Positions 54,021 through 64,000 of a stretch of 64,000 bases of DNA are shown one piece after another. Each line of letters begins with the position of its first letter. Position 1 is the stretch's first letter. The position numbers were made by a program, and so were the translations under genes. This DNA is from Sciscionella marina DSM 45152. GTDB taxonomy: Bacteria > Actinomycetota > Actinomycetes > Mycobacteriales > Pseudonocardiaceae. The DNA lies in the NCBI RefSeq assembly GCF_000379465.1, contig NZ_KB905392.1, positions 310,001-374,000 on the forward strand. The letters are read 5' to 3'. Under the pieces are notes generated by a model. It was given only the letters and a program-made list of their open reading frames with translations, searched no databases and had not been told where the DNA came from.

Positions 54021-55367
54021 TCACCTGGCCCTTCGCGAGACGATCGCACCCACGGCGCACAGCAGGAGCATTCCGCACACGAGCACCGCGACTCCAGGGC
54101 CGGGCGCCCCCGATCCACCGAGCTCGGCCAGCAGTGCCCCGCCGAGACCGATGAACAGGGTGGCCGAGCCCCGGTCGGCGAGCTGCATCGCCGAGACGTT
54201 CAGGCCGCGCTCCCGCTCCGGGGACAGCCGGAACAGCAGCACGTTCATGCTGGGCATCCCGATGCCGTTGCCGAATCCGACCAGGGGCCAGCCGATCAGC
54301 GCCAGCCAGCCGGGCACGAACGGCGCGGTCACGGCGAGCACGCAGGCCAGGCCAAGGACCAGGAAGACGAATCCGGCGCCCAGCAGGCGCTCCCTGGCCA
54401 GTCCGGGGTGTCTTCCCTGCCAGTAGGACGCGGCCGACCAGCCGAGCGCCATCATCGTGAGCGGTATTCCGGCGAGCACCGGCGAGTACCCGTGCACGAC
54501 CGTCAGCACCAGGGGAAGGAAGGCCTCGACCGCGTCGGTGGCCCCGGCCATCAGCCCGCGGGCGAGCACCACGACCGGCAGTCCACGGCGGGCCCGCACG
54601 GTGCCGCGCGGCAGCAGCCGGTGCAGCGCGAGGGCGAGCACCACCAGCGCGGGCACGCCGTAGCCGAGCGCGGCAGGCCCCGGATGCTGACCGGCCCAGC
54701 TCACCCCGGCGATGCCCACGGTCACCCCGAGCGCGGCGAGCAACCGCCCCGGTCCGGTGCGGGATCCGGAATCGGGTCCGCCCAGTCCCCGTACCGCGGG
54801 CACCAGCAGCAGGAATCCGAGCAGCACCAAGGGAACCAGGGCGAGGAAGACCAGTCGCCAGGAGGCGTACTGCGCGGCGAGCCCGGCCAGCGGCATGCCC
54901 AGTACGGCCGGAAGCACCCAGGCCGCCGCGGTGAGCCCGTAGACCTTGGGCCGCAACCGGTCCGGGAACACCGCCGCGATCAGCACCTGCAGTGCCACCG
55001 CCTGCAGACCGGCGCCGAGTCCCTGGACGGTGCGCCCGAGCAGCAGCAACGGCATCGTCGGCGCGCATCCGGCGAGCAGCAGCCCGGCGCAGAACACCGC
55101 GAGCCCGGTCAGCAAGGGCACCCGCGGGCCACGGTTGTCGCACCACGCGCCGCCGAGCACCGTGGTGCCCATGCTCGCGGCGAGGTAGGCGACGAACGGC
55201 CAGGCGTAGAGCGCGCCACCGTGCAACGCGCCCACCATCGTCGGCATCGCGGTGGCCACCCCCATCGCCTCGAAGGCGACCAGGGTGATCAGCAGGACCG
55301 CGCCGAGGGCCGTGGAGCGGTAATGCCGAGACCACAACGACTCGGTGCGCTCCGAGGTGGATGTCAT
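54021..55367 (-). CDS. MFS transporter (drug exporter-like)
   Basis: 448 residues, about 12-14 hydrophobic segments, with WCDNRGPRVPLLTG between TM2 and TM3, RTVQGLGAG in TM4 and YASWRLVFLALVPLVLLG after TM5. ATG at 55367. Its promoter region carries two dyads typical of MerR-family control. It sits between iscS and the acyltransferase gene, a position not occupied in the mycobacterial block as I recall it, so likely an insertion. Confidence 0.88.
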   Translation of the reverse strand: MTSTSERTESLWSRHYRSTALGAVLLITLVAFEAMGVATAMPTMVGALHGGALYAWPFVAYLAASMGTTVLGGAWCDNRGPRVPLLTGLAVFCAGLLLAGCAPTMPLLLLGRTVQGLGAGLQAVALQVLIAAVFPDRLRPKVYGLTAAAWVLPAVLGMPLAGLAAQYASWRLVFLALVPLVLLGFLLLVPAVRGLGGPDSGSRTGPGRLLAALGVTVGIAGVSWAGQHPGPAALGYGVPALVVLALALHRLLPRGTVRARRGLPVVVLARGLMAGATDAVEAFLPLVLTVVHGYSPVLAGIPLTMMALGWSAASYWQGRHPGLARERLLGAGFVFLVLGLACVLAVTAPFVPGWLALIGWPLVGFGNGIGMPSMNVLLFRLSPERERGLNVSAMQLADRGSATLFIGLGGALLAELGGSGAPGPGVAVLVCGMLLLCAVGAIVSRRAR

Positions 55368-55383
55368 GGCACCCACCTTGCGA

Positions 55384-55415
55384 CCTCCAGAGCGCTGGAG
55401 GTCCAGTCCCTGGAC
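55384..55415 (-). promoter_or_regulatory. MerR-type operator upstream of the MFS gene
   Basis: Two adjacent dyads: CCTCCAG-AGCG-CTGGAGG (55384-55401) and GTCCAG-TCC-CTGGAC (55401-55415). Read on the minus strand, TGGACC followed by the first dyad and then AAGGTG gives the long-spacer layout of MerR-family promoters, 17-48 bp before the MFS ATG. No MerR gene is in the window. Confidence 0.5.
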
Positions 55416-55616
55416 TACCTCGTCTTTTTCAGCGGCGTAGCCGCTTCCACCACCCACGCAACCAGCACCGCGGTGGGTTCTCAGGCGTTTCCTCGCGAGG
55501 ACAGCGCCGACGTGGCGTATGGGCATACATGAGGAGGCCGATCCCGGAGCGAGGGAGCGCCTGAGGTTCCGCTACCCACACCGCGGCTCAAGCCGTCTCG
55601 GGACAATTCATGATTC

Positions 55617-56531
55617 CTACTCCGGGCGGAGCTCCTTGATGGGGTGCTGCCTGGCCATCGGAACCTCCGCGCGGCCGTCGTCCAGCACCGCGCGCATGGC
55701 CCGCTCGGTGATCACTGCGAGCTCGCGGCGGTCGGCGGCCCGGCCGGGGGCGATCTCGTCCAGCACGTGCAGTTCCACGACGAGCCCGCGCAGCCGCCCG
55801 GCGCGCAGCATGGAGTCGAGCAGCGTGTCGTCCCCGATGAACGCGGGCCAGGTGGTGGGGGTGCCGTCCTCGAGCCGGTAGCGGACGGCGATCGGCAGCA
55901 CCGGAACCCCGCCGTCGATGGCGGCCTGGAAGGTCGCCGGGCGGAAGTGCCCGGAGGCGAGCCCGCACCAGGTCGTCGCTTCGGGGGTGACGCTGATCAG
56001 CGATCCGGCCCGGAGCGCCTTCGTGACCTCGGCGATGGTGCCCGGCAGGGTGGACAGTTCGTCGCGGCGCAGGAATATGGTGCCCGCGACCTTCGCCAGC
56101 CAGCCGATCACCGGCCAGCGGGCGATCTCGCTCTTGCCGAGCGCGCGCATCGGGTGCACCGCGTTGACCGCGACGACGTCCAGCCAGGAGACGTGGTTGT
56201 TGACCACGAGGGCGCCACGCTTCTCGTAGCTGGCGTCGTCCCGTTCCCCCTGGCCGGGGTTCGCGCCGAAATCGGAGCCGAAGGCCGTGTCGCCGTGCAC
56301 TTCGAGGCGCGCGCCGAACGCGGAGATGAGCCTGCCGAAGAGCCATTTCACGTAGCGCTGCCGCGGGCACTCACGCAGCACGAACAGCACCGGCGAGGTG
56401 CAAAGCGCGAGCAGGAGCATGCTGATGACGACGACGAACCGGGCGGTCACCCGCAACCAGGAAACGGTTGCCGGTTTACCCGCGACACACCCGGAGCCGC
56501 ACGGTGCGACAGGCAGGTATGGGTTGATCAT
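55617..56531 (-). CDS. PlsC-like lysophospholipid acyltransferase (OlsA-type candidate)
   Basis: 304 residues. One N-terminal membrane helix, then HX4D catalytic motif NNHVSWLD, FLRRDEL and the PEATTW block that binds the acceptor. Stops 249 bp before the MFS gene. ATG at 56531 overlaps the GNAT gene's stop. In the OlsBA pathway the second enzyme O-acylates lyso-ornithine lipid; here this is inference from the pairing with a GNAT acyltransferase. Confidence 0.88.
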   Translation of the reverse strand: MINPYLPVAPCGSGCVAGKPATVSWLRVTARFVVVISMLLLALCTSPVLFVLRECPRQRYVKWLFGRLISAFGARLEVHGDTAFGSDFGANPGQGERDDASYEKRGALVVNNHVSWLDVVAVNAVHPMRALGKSEIARWPVIGWLAKVAGTIFLRRDELSTLPGTIAEVTKALRAGSLISVTPEATTWCGLASGHFRPATFQAAIDGGVPVLPIAVRYRLEDGTPTTWPAFIGDDTLLDSMLRAGRLRGLVVELHVLDEIAPGRAADRRELAVITERAMRAVLDDGRAEVPMARQHPIKELRPE

Positions 56532-57310
56532 GCGCTGTGGTCCCCAAGCTGATCACCGAGGAAGAACCGGACATAGCGATGGTCGACATTGTCCATCGAG
56601 AACAGGATGAAGAAATCGGCAACGCCGAACTCCGCGTCGAGCATCGGCGGCCCGCAGACCCAGGCACCGAGCCGGAGATATCCGCGAAGCAGCGGGGGAA
56701 TCCGTCCCCTGGTCGGCCGGGGCGCGCTGTCCACATCGAACGGATGCAGCGGTCGCACCCGGTACGGCTCGGGCGCGTAGTGCTTGGCCGAGACGATGTC
56801 CCAGACGCCCGCCGCCTCCGCGCCACCGTCCGCGACCGGCACCGAGCTGCAGCCGACGAGGTATTTCCCGCCCGCGCCGAGCAGGTACTTGGCGATCCCG
56901 GCCCAGACCAGGCTCATCACGGCCCCGTTGCGGTGCCCCGGGGCGACACAGGACCGGCCGACCTCCACCATCTCGGCACGGAGTGCGTCCAGATTGCTCA
57001 GATCGAATTCGGTGTCCGAGTACAGTTTCCCGGCCTCGCGGGCCCGTGCGGGTGAGAGCATCCGGTAGGTGCCGACGATCGCGCCGGTCGAGTCGTCCCG
57101 CGCCACGATGTGGTCGCAGAATTCGTCGAACGGATCGACATCGATGCCGGGTTCCTCGGTAGGAAGAGTCGCCCCCATTTCCCCCGCGAAAACGTCGTAG
57201 CGCAGCCGCTGTGCGGCGCGTACCTCGTCCGGGTCCCTCGTCACCAACAGTGAGTACTGGCCGCTCGCCGCGCTCGCGGGCGTGCTCGCCAACAGTTCTG
57301 AGGAAGTCAT
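56528..57310 (-). CDS. GNAT acyltransferase, OlsB-like (ornithine N-acyltransferase candidate)
   Basis: 260 residues. GNAT fold with RYDVFAGEMGA near residue 38, FDEFCDHIVARD, EVGRSCVAPGHRNG and the C-terminal FGVADFFILFSMD strand. This arrangement matches OlsB/hemolysin-like GNATs that N-acylate ornithine from acyl-ACP. Overlaps the PlsC-like gene by 4 bp. In the mycobacterial block the equivalents precede the etf genes. Confidence 0.82.
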   Translation of the reverse strand: MTSSELLASTPASAASGQYSLLVTRDPDEVRAAQRLRYDVFAGEMGATLPTEEPGIDVDPFDEFCDHIVARDDSTGAIVGTYRMLSPARAREAGKLYSDTEFDLSNLDALRAEMVEVGRSCVAPGHRNGAVMSLVWAGIAKYLLGAGGKYLVGCSSVPVADGGAEAAGVWDIVSAKHYAPEPYRVRPLHPFDVDSAPRPTRGRIPPLLRGYLRLGAWVCGPPMLDAEFGVADFFILFSMDNVDHRYVRFFLGDQLGDHSA

Positions 57311-57450
57311 AAGCTCTGTCTACTCGATGCCATTTTCCGACGCCACGCTTTACCGTGACCTCACACGCAAACATACAGGAAACTCTTGGTATCCATGGGG
57401 AACCCGGGCGCAGTATGACCTTTTCCACTGGGGTGGTGGACCTTCCCACG

Positions 57451-57495
57451 AACATCGCGGGCCCGGTGCGAAATACGCACCGGGCCCGCGATGTT
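57451..57495 (-). terminator. Hairpin after etfA
   Basis: Perfect 20-bp inverted repeat (57451-57470 and 57476-57495) with a 5-base loop, 28 bases past the etfA stop at 57523. No T-tract, but its strength and position indicate transcript termination. The gap to the GNAT gene start is 212 bp and otherwise holds its promoter. Confidence 0.7.
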
Positions 57496-57522
57496 TCAGT
57501 CCTCTGGGCTACCCCTGAATGA

Positions 57523-58482
57523 TCAGCCCTTGCGGCCCTGCACCTCGGAGGTGAGCTGCGGAGCCACGTTGAACAGGTCCCCGACGACGCCGTAGTCGGT
57601 GATCTCGAAGATCGGCGCCTCCGGGTCCTTGTTGACCGCGACGATCGTCTTCGAGGTCTGCATCCCGGCGCGGTGCTGGATCGCCCCGGAGATACCGAGC
57701 GCGATGTACAGCTGCGGGGAGACGGTCTTCCCGGTCTGACCCACCTGGAACTGCTGCGGGTAGTAGCCGGAGTCGACCGCGGCACGGGACGCGCCGACGG
57801 CCGCGCCGAGCGAGTCGGCCAGCTTCTCGACGACCTCGAACTGCTCCGCGGAGCCGACACCGCGGCCACCGGAGACCACGACCGAGGCCTCGGTGAGCTC
57901 CGGGCGGTCCCCGCCGACGATCGGCTCGTTACCGGTGATCTTGGCCGACTTCGCGGCGTCCACCGCGGGCGCCGAGACGGTCTCCTCCGCCGCGGCACCG
58001 CTGGACTGCTCCGGCTCGACCGAGCCCGCGCGCAGGCTGATCACCGGGGCACCCTTGCTCGCCTTGGACTTGACGATGAAGCCGCCACCGAAGATGGACT
58101 GGGTGACGCTGCCGTCCTCGGCGACGTCGACCGCGTCCACGAGCAGACCGGAGCCCAGCCGCACCGCGACCCGGGCGGCGATCTCCTTGCCGCGCGCCGT
58201 CGCGGGCACGAGCACCGCGGCCGGCGAGGCCTGCTCGGCCACCGCGACCAGGGCGTTCACCTCAGGGGTGACCAGGTAGGTGCCCGCGTCCTCGGACTCG
58301 GCCGCGTACACCTTGGCGGCGCCGTATCCGGCGAGCGAGTCCTTCAGCTTGGCCGCCGATCCCGCGGCGCCGACCACGACCGCGGAGGGCTCCCCGATCC
58401 GGCGCGCGGCGGTGAGCAGTTCAAAGGTCGACTTCTTGGCTTCCCCGTCGAGGTGGTCGACGAGCACAAGTACTTCTGCCAT
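57523..58482 (-). CDS. etfA: Electron transfer flavoprotein alpha subunit
   Basis: 319 residues; with EtfB carries electrons from acyl-CoA dehydrogenases to ETF-quinone oxidoreductase. The C-terminal FAD domain shows [29 protein letters not shown] (in part) and [10 protein letters not shown]. Start ATG at 58482, 34 bp after etfB. Acyl-CoA dehydrogenase at 20.4 kb is a plausible partner. Confidence 0.96.
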   Translation of the reverse strand: MAEVLVLVDHLDGEAKKSTFELLTAARRIGEPSAVVVGAAGSAAKLKDSLAGYGAAKVYAAESEDAGTYLVTPEVNALVAVAEQASPAAVLVPATARGKEIAARVAVRLGSGLLVDAVDVAEDGSVTQSIFGGGFIVKSKASKGAPVISLRAGSVEPEQSSGAAAEETVSAPAVDAAKSAKITGNEPIVGGDRPELTEASVVVSGGRGVGSAEQFEVVEKLADSLGAAVGASRAAVDSGYYPQQFQVGQTGKTVSPQLYIALGISGAIQHRAGMQTSKTIVAVNKDPEAPIFEITDYGVVGDLFNVAPQLTSEVQGRKG

Positions 58483-58516
58483 TGTTCTCCTCTTTCTTCC
58501 GTCTCGTCGGGGTTGC

Positions 58517-59299
58517 TCAGATCAGCTTCTGCGTGACCAGGTACTCGGCGATCTTGGTGCCGCCGTCGCCCTCGTCCTCGGCCTTCTGACCCGCGGCGCG
58601 CGGTGGCTTCGGCGCGGCCTCGGTGACCGCGGACCAGGCGTTGCCCAGGCCGACCTCACCGGCGTCGACCCCGAGGTCGGCCACGGTGAACGTGTCGACG
58701 GGCTTCTTCTTCGCGGCCATGATGCCCTTGAAGGAGGGGTACCGCGGCTCGTTGATCTTCTCCGCAACCGAGACGATCGCGGGCAGGTTCGCCTCGAGGT
58801 AGGTCAGGCCCTCGTCGGTCTCCCGGGTGGCCTTGACCGTCTGGCCCTCGATGCTGACCTCGCGGGCGTGCGTCAGCTGCGGAAGGCCGAGCAGTTCGGA
58901 CAGGATGGCCGGGATCGCCCCGCCGCCACCGTCGGTCGCCTCGTTGCCCGCCAGCACCAGATCGGGCGCGTCGCCCTTGCCGATCGCCGCGGCGATCACC
59001 TTGGCCGTGGCGAGCACGTCGGAGCCGTGCAGGGCGTCATCGCAGACGTGCACGGCCTTGTCCGCGCCCATGGAGAGCGCCTTGCGGATCGCGTCGGTCG
59101 CCCGGTCGGGGCCGACGCAGACCACGGTCACCTCGCCCTCTCCGGCTTCCTTGATCTGCAGCGCCTGCTCGACGGCCTTCTCATTGATCTCGTCGAGCAC
59201 GGCGTCGGCGGAGTCGCGGTCGAGCGTGCTGTCGGCATCGCTGAGTTTGCGCTCCGAATAGGTGTCCGGCACCTGCTTGACAAGGACGACGATGTTCAT
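58517..59299 (-). CDS. etfB: Electron transfer flavoprotein beta subunit
   Basis: 260 residues. N-terminal NIVVLVKQVPDT, the recognition-loop region ALQIKE, and VLAGNEATDGGGGAIPAILSELLGLPQ (in part) are standard EtfB. ATG at 59299 preceded by GAGGAGG. First gene of the etfBA operon. Confidence 0.96.
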   Translation of the reverse strand: MNIVVLVKQVPDTYSERKLSDADSTLDRDSADAVLDEINEKAVEQALQIKEAGEGEVTVVCVGPDRATDAIRKALSMGADKAVHVCDDALHGSDVLATAKVIAAAIGKGDAPDLVLAGNEATDGGGGAIPAILSELLGLPQLTHAREVSIEGQTVKATRETDEGLTYLEANLPAIVSVAEKINEPRYPSFKGIMAAKKKPVDTFTVADLGVDAGEVGLGNAWSAVTEAAPKPPRAAGQKAEDEGDGGTKIAEYLVTQKLI

Positions 59300-59533
59300 C
59301 GGTCTGCCTCGACCTCCTCGTGTAAATGGGCCTAGCTGGTTTCTTGCTGCTTTCCCTATTGCGCAAACCTTGCCATGACATGCGGATTTGCACAGGTCGA
59401 GGCTGATGTTACTTATCGGTAGCGGCGGCGCAACCAGCACAGGCGCGTGAATCCCGTGATGGTTCTCACCACACTACCTGTACCATCGTCCAGGTACTAC
59501 CTCGCTTCGGAACCGATACGGCGAGGTGCCAGG

Positions 59534-61415
<1,882 letters not shown>

Positions 61416-61432
61416 GCGTGCGGCGACCGGGG

Positions 61433-61804
61433 TCAAGAGCGCTGCTCCGGCTCCGGTTCCTGCTCGCCGTCCTCGGGCAGCTGGCGGTTCTGGATGGCCA
61501 CCGCGCGCACCAGTTTGGCGTAGCGGAACTCGAGCTCCTTGAACCGCAGATAGGTGTTGATGGTGGCGAACCCGAACGCCACGATGAACGCGTAGAGCAC
61601 CAGGTCGGTGCCCCGGCCGACGCCCACGAAATGCGCCACATCGGTGAGCAGGTTCGGGTCGAGCACCGCGATCACCGCGAAGATCAGGAACAGCGCGAAG
61701 CCGACCTTCACGCTCGCCGCCGTCTTGCTCTTGCCGTGGTGGCGCAGGAAGAGCAACAGGCCGAGGAGCACCGCGAGGATGAGCAGGATCTGAATCACGA
61801 TCAT
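61433..61804 (-). CDS. DUF2304 membrane protein
   Basis: 123 residues, two to three membrane helices (VIQILLILAVLLGLLLFLRHH, VKVGFALFLIFAVIAVLDP), and a charged tail (EDGEQEPEPEQRS). ATG at 61804, 7 bp after the glycosyltransferase. DUF2304 proteins are regularly found beside DPM1-type glycosyltransferases and may anchor or complete them. Confidence 0.87.
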   Translation of the reverse strand: MIVIQILLILAVLLGLLLFLRHHGKSKTAASVKVGFALFLIFAVIAVLDPNLLTDVAHFVGVGRGTDLVLYAFIVAFGFATINTYLRFKELEFRYAKLVRAVAIQNRQLPEDGEQEPEPEQRS

Positions 61805-61811
61805 GGTCGGT

Positions 61812-62507
61812 TCACCGCCTAGGTCCGGTCTTGAGCACGCTGTCCCACACGATGTTGACCCCGTTGAGCAGGGACTGTCCCTTCGACATGGAGTATGCCG
61901 TATAGAGGATGGTCACGGGTTCCTCGGCGACCCGCCAGTGGTGCACGTCCATCAAGTGCACGAGTTCGGAGGCGTGTCCCATGCCGTTGAGCCGGATGTT
62001 GATGTCCCAGGCGACCTTGCGGTTGAACGCGCGCAGCCCGTTGTGCGCGTCGGAGAGCCCGAGCCTGCGGGTGCGTGGGGACAGCAGCACCACGGTGCGC
62101 AGCACGAACCGCTTGAGCCAGGGAATGTGGCTGGTGTCGGCCGATTTGCCGAAGCGGGTGCCCACCACGATGTCGATGTCCTCGGTGCGCAGCCGGTGCA
62201 GCATCCGGAGCACATCCTCGACCTGGTGTTGGCCGTCCGCGTCGAAGGTGACGAAGTATTCGGCGCCCGGCTGGGCCCGGGCGTATTCGATGCCGGTCTG
62301 CAGCGCGGCGCCCTGGCCGAGGTTCACCGGATGACGCACCAGGTGTGCCCCGGCCTCGTGGATCTCGCTCGCCGAGTTGTCTCTGCTGCCATCGTCCACG
62401 CAGATGATGTTCGGGAAGGTGCGCCTGGCCTCGCGGACCACCTCGGCGATGACCTGACTCTCATTGAACACCGGGATGACCATCCAGACATCCGCCCGTT
62501 CGCTCAC
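61812..62507 (-). CDS. DPM1-like family 2 glycosyltransferase
   Basis: 231 residues. WMVIPVFNESQVIAEVVREA, CVDDGSRDNSA, TFDADGQHQVEDVLRM and GTRFGKS are the standard polyprenyl-phosphate glycosyltransferase motifs; the C-terminal membrane part is short and probably supplied by the DUF2304 partner. Convergent with the epimerase. Confidence 0.92.
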   Translation of the reverse strand: MSERADVWMVIPVFNESQVIAEVVREARRTFPNIICVDDGSRDNSASEIHEAGAHLVRHPVNLGQGAALQTGIEYARAQPGAEYFVTFDADGQHQVEDVLRMLHRLRTEDIDIVVGTRFGKSADTSHIPWLKRFVLRTVVLLSPRTRRLGLSDAHNGLRAFNRKVAWDINIRLNGMGHASELVHLMDVHHWRVAEEPVTILYTAYSMSKGQSLLNGVNIVWDSVLKTGPRR

Positions 62508-62835
62508 CCGTCTGTCCTCCGGTCATCTCAAGGCTGGGCTGTCACGGAACGCACCCCGCGAGCCGATGACACAGTGTAGGGGCCGTGAAGTACCGGGCCG
62601 GATTCGCCCCAATAGAGTGCGTCTGATGACTCTCGTCCGTCGCGAGCGGGTGTCCAGCGTGGATGCGGTGTCCTGCGGGACACCCGCGCCCGAGGCAGCG
62701 GCAGGATTGAGCCGCAGTGGGTTTCCGCGGTGATCGAGGACAACGCTGGCTGTACTAGCGCCGCGCTGGCCTGCGAAGGTACTTCGCCGACGCTGCAGCG
62801 CAGCAGGACACGGAGTCGTCAGATGCGCTCTTATC
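62508..62835. other. Intergenic region with alternative hairpins
   Basis: No gene is supported in this 328-bp gap between the FadR-type regulator's 3' end and the glycosyltransferase start. It holds GGTGTCC at 62649-62655 and 62667-62673 and a single GGACACC at 62678-62684, so two mutually exclusive stems can form (the inner with a 4-base loop). The inner hairpin may end the regulator transcript. A promoter for the glycosyltransferase must lie near 62508-62600 but is not clear. Confidence 0.4.
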
Positions 62836-63564
62836 TCAGGCACCGGAGAGGAAGCCGCGCAGCAGGGCCGCGGTGCCCGCGAGATGCTCGGCCATCGCCA
62901 CGCGCGCGGTCTCCGGATCGCCGTCCAGGATCGCTCCGACGACCCGCTCGTGCTGCTCGTCGGAGTGCGCCAGGTTCGGCTCGAGTAACGGAATCCGGTC
63001 GAGCAGGCCGTTGACCCGGGACCGTACATCGGCGACCGCGGCGGTCAGCGAGGCCGAACCCGTAACCTCGGCGATCGCCAGGTGCAGCCGCGAGTCCTTG
63101 CGGCGGTACTCCTCGAGGGCGCTTCCCGAGCTCGCGGCCAGCTGTGCCCGCAGGTGCTCCCGGGCCTGCTCGGTGAGTTCCGCCTCCGCGGCTGCCGCTG
63201 CCGCTCCCGGTTCCAGCACCCCGCGCAGCACCAGCACGTCCTCCACCGAGTCTTCGGCGGCGTGCCGCTCCGCTCCCCTCGCCTCCGGTTCGGTCCCGGT
63301 GACGAAGGTGCCGCCATAACGGCCGCGGCGCGATTCCACGTATCCCGCCTCGGCGAGCGCGTGCAGCGCCTCCCGCAGGGTCGCCCGGGACACCGCGAGG
63401 CGCGCGGCCAGTTCCCGTTCCGCGGGCAGCCGGTCCCCCGGGCCGAGCACACCGAGCCGGATCGCTTGGAGCACCCGTTCCACGGTCTCCTCGAAGGCGT
63501 TGCCCGCGCGGACCGGGCGCAGCAGCGCCGCCCCGGCGATGGGAACCTCGAGGTGCTCGGTCAC
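62836..63564 (-). CDS. FadR-type GntR transcriptional regulator
   Basis: 242 residues. N-terminal winged HTH (LGPGDRLPAERELAARLAVSRATLREALHALAEAGYVESRRGRYGG in part) and the all-helical FCD ligand domain with metal-site residues D..H near RKDSRLHLAIAEV and HSDEQHERVV. GTG at 63564, 27 bp after the serine dehydratase stop on the same strand. Probable regulator of amino acid or organic acid metabolism. Confidence 0.9.
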   Translation of the reverse strand: MTEHLEVPIAGAALLRPVRAGNAFEETVERVLQAIRLGVLGPGDRLPAERELAARLAVSRATLREALHALAEAGYVESRRGRYGGTFVTGTEPEARGAERHAAEDSVEDVLVLRGVLEPGAAAAAAEAELTEQAREHLRAQLAASSGSALEEYRRKDSRLHLAIAEVTGSASLTAAVADVRSRVNGLLDRIPLLEPNLAHSDEQHERVVGAILDGDPETARVAMAEHLAGTAALLRGFLSGA

Positions 63565-63591
63565 GCCACCACACTAGTTGCTACGGGCTGC

Positions 63592-64000
63592 TCAGCATTC
63601 GATGACGTTCACCGCGAGCCCGCCACGCGCGGTCTCCTTGTACTTGCGCTTCATGTCCGCACCGGTCTCGCGCATCGTCTTGATCGCCTTGTCCAGCGAG
63701 ACGTAGTGTTCCCCGCCGCCCCGGATGGCCATGCGCGCCGCGGTGATCGCCTTGACCGAGGCGACCGCATTGCGTTCGATGCACGGGATCTGAACCAGTC
63801 CGCCGACCGGATCACAGGTGAGTCCCAGGTTGTGTTCCACGGCGATCTCGGCGGCATTCTCCACCTGTTTCGGGGTGCCGCCGAGCACCTCGCACAGTGC
63901 CCCGGCCGCCATCGAACACGCCGAGCCCACCTCGCCCTGGCAACCGACCTCGGCACCGGAGATGGAGGCGTTCTCCTTGTACAGCACGCCGATCGCGCCC
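63592..64000 (-). CDS. sdaA: L-serine ammonia-lyase, iron-sulfur type (partial at right edge)
   Basis: Visible C-terminal ~135 residues of the alpha-type chain. [15 protein letters not shown] and [15 protein letters not shown] hold the cysteines of the [4Fe-4S] cluster; [15 protein letters not shown] and [10 protein letters not shown] close the protein. Converts serine to pyruvate and ammonia. The frame runs off the window, so the N-terminal part is unseen. The FadR-type gene follows after 27 bp. Confidence 0.93.
   Translation of the reverse strand, partial: GAIGVLYKENASISGAEVGCQGEVGSACSMAAGALCEVLGGTPKQVENAAEIAVEHNLGLTCDPVGGLVQIPCIERNAVASVKAITAARMAIRGGGEHYVSLDKAIKTMRETGADMKRKYKETARGGLAVNVIEC

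Overview
The window is high-GC, densely packed DNA with many 4-bp ATGA/GTGA gene overlaps and frequent GTG starts. Gene content (soluble MgtE-like protein plus DUF1003, DUF2332, DUF5134, MaoC-like hydratase, RecB-like exonuclease) and a gene order related to the mycobacterial mnmA-iscS-acyltransferase-etf block point to an actinobacterium. A member of the Pseudonocardiaceae or a close relative is my best guess; that is inference, since no rRNA or species marker is present. No tRNA, rRNA, insertion sequence, integrase, prophage or CRISPR array was found. The interesting content is in small genes, operators and decayed genes.

Layout. 1-5.7 kb: sulfur assimilation operon (cysD cut by the left edge, cysN, a sulfonate-type ABC transporter, a sirohydrochlorin chelatase) running into an enoyl-CoA hydratase. 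6.5-7.7 kb: a frameshifted gene, then three overlapping tiny genes (two single-span membrane peptides and a barstar-like protein). 7.7-16 kb: oxidoreductase, amino acid permease, nitronate monooxygenase-like enzyme, VanZ-like protein, RecB-like nuclease, MarC, PHP phosphoesterase, PH-domain protein, Nudix. 16-21.6 kb: DUF2332, MaoC-like hydratase, CorA with a leader ORF, stress protein, FMN reductase, acyl-CoA dehydrogenase. 21.6-24.9 kb: an accessory patch with an XRE regulator remnant, orphan ORFs, a glyoxalase-fold protein, a secreted trypsin, a frameshifted gene and a zinc-ribbon protein.

25-34 kb: soluble MgtE-like protein and DUF1003, a peptide-type ABC transporter lacking ATPases next to a secreted sialidase-like protein, and a drug-type MFS exporter. 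34-40 kb: flavin-fold protein, Fe/Mn superoxide dismutase with a MerR/SoxR-type promoter, sugar epimerase and kinase, SDR/MarR divergent pair, PepSY and Met/His-rich DUF5134 membrane pair. 40-44 kb: a purine-degradation remnant: a deaminase, a xanthine dehydrogenase gene reduced to its two ends, and an NCS2 purine permease. 44-51 kb: M20 amidohydrolase, YdcF, a frameshifted AraC regulator, CynX-like MFS, and a decarboxylase-exporter-Lrp operon. 51.7-59.3 kb: mnmA, iscS, an interposed MFS gene with a MerR-type operator, an OlsA/OlsB-like acyltransferase pair, etfA and etfB. 59.5-62.5 kb: envelope glycan genes. The right edge holds a FadR-type regulator and a truncated L-serine dehydratase.

Five decayed or frameshifted genes in 64 kb is notable. 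One lies in a C5 homopolymer and could be a sequencing error. The xanthine dehydrogenase remnant has large deletions and is certainly real decay.
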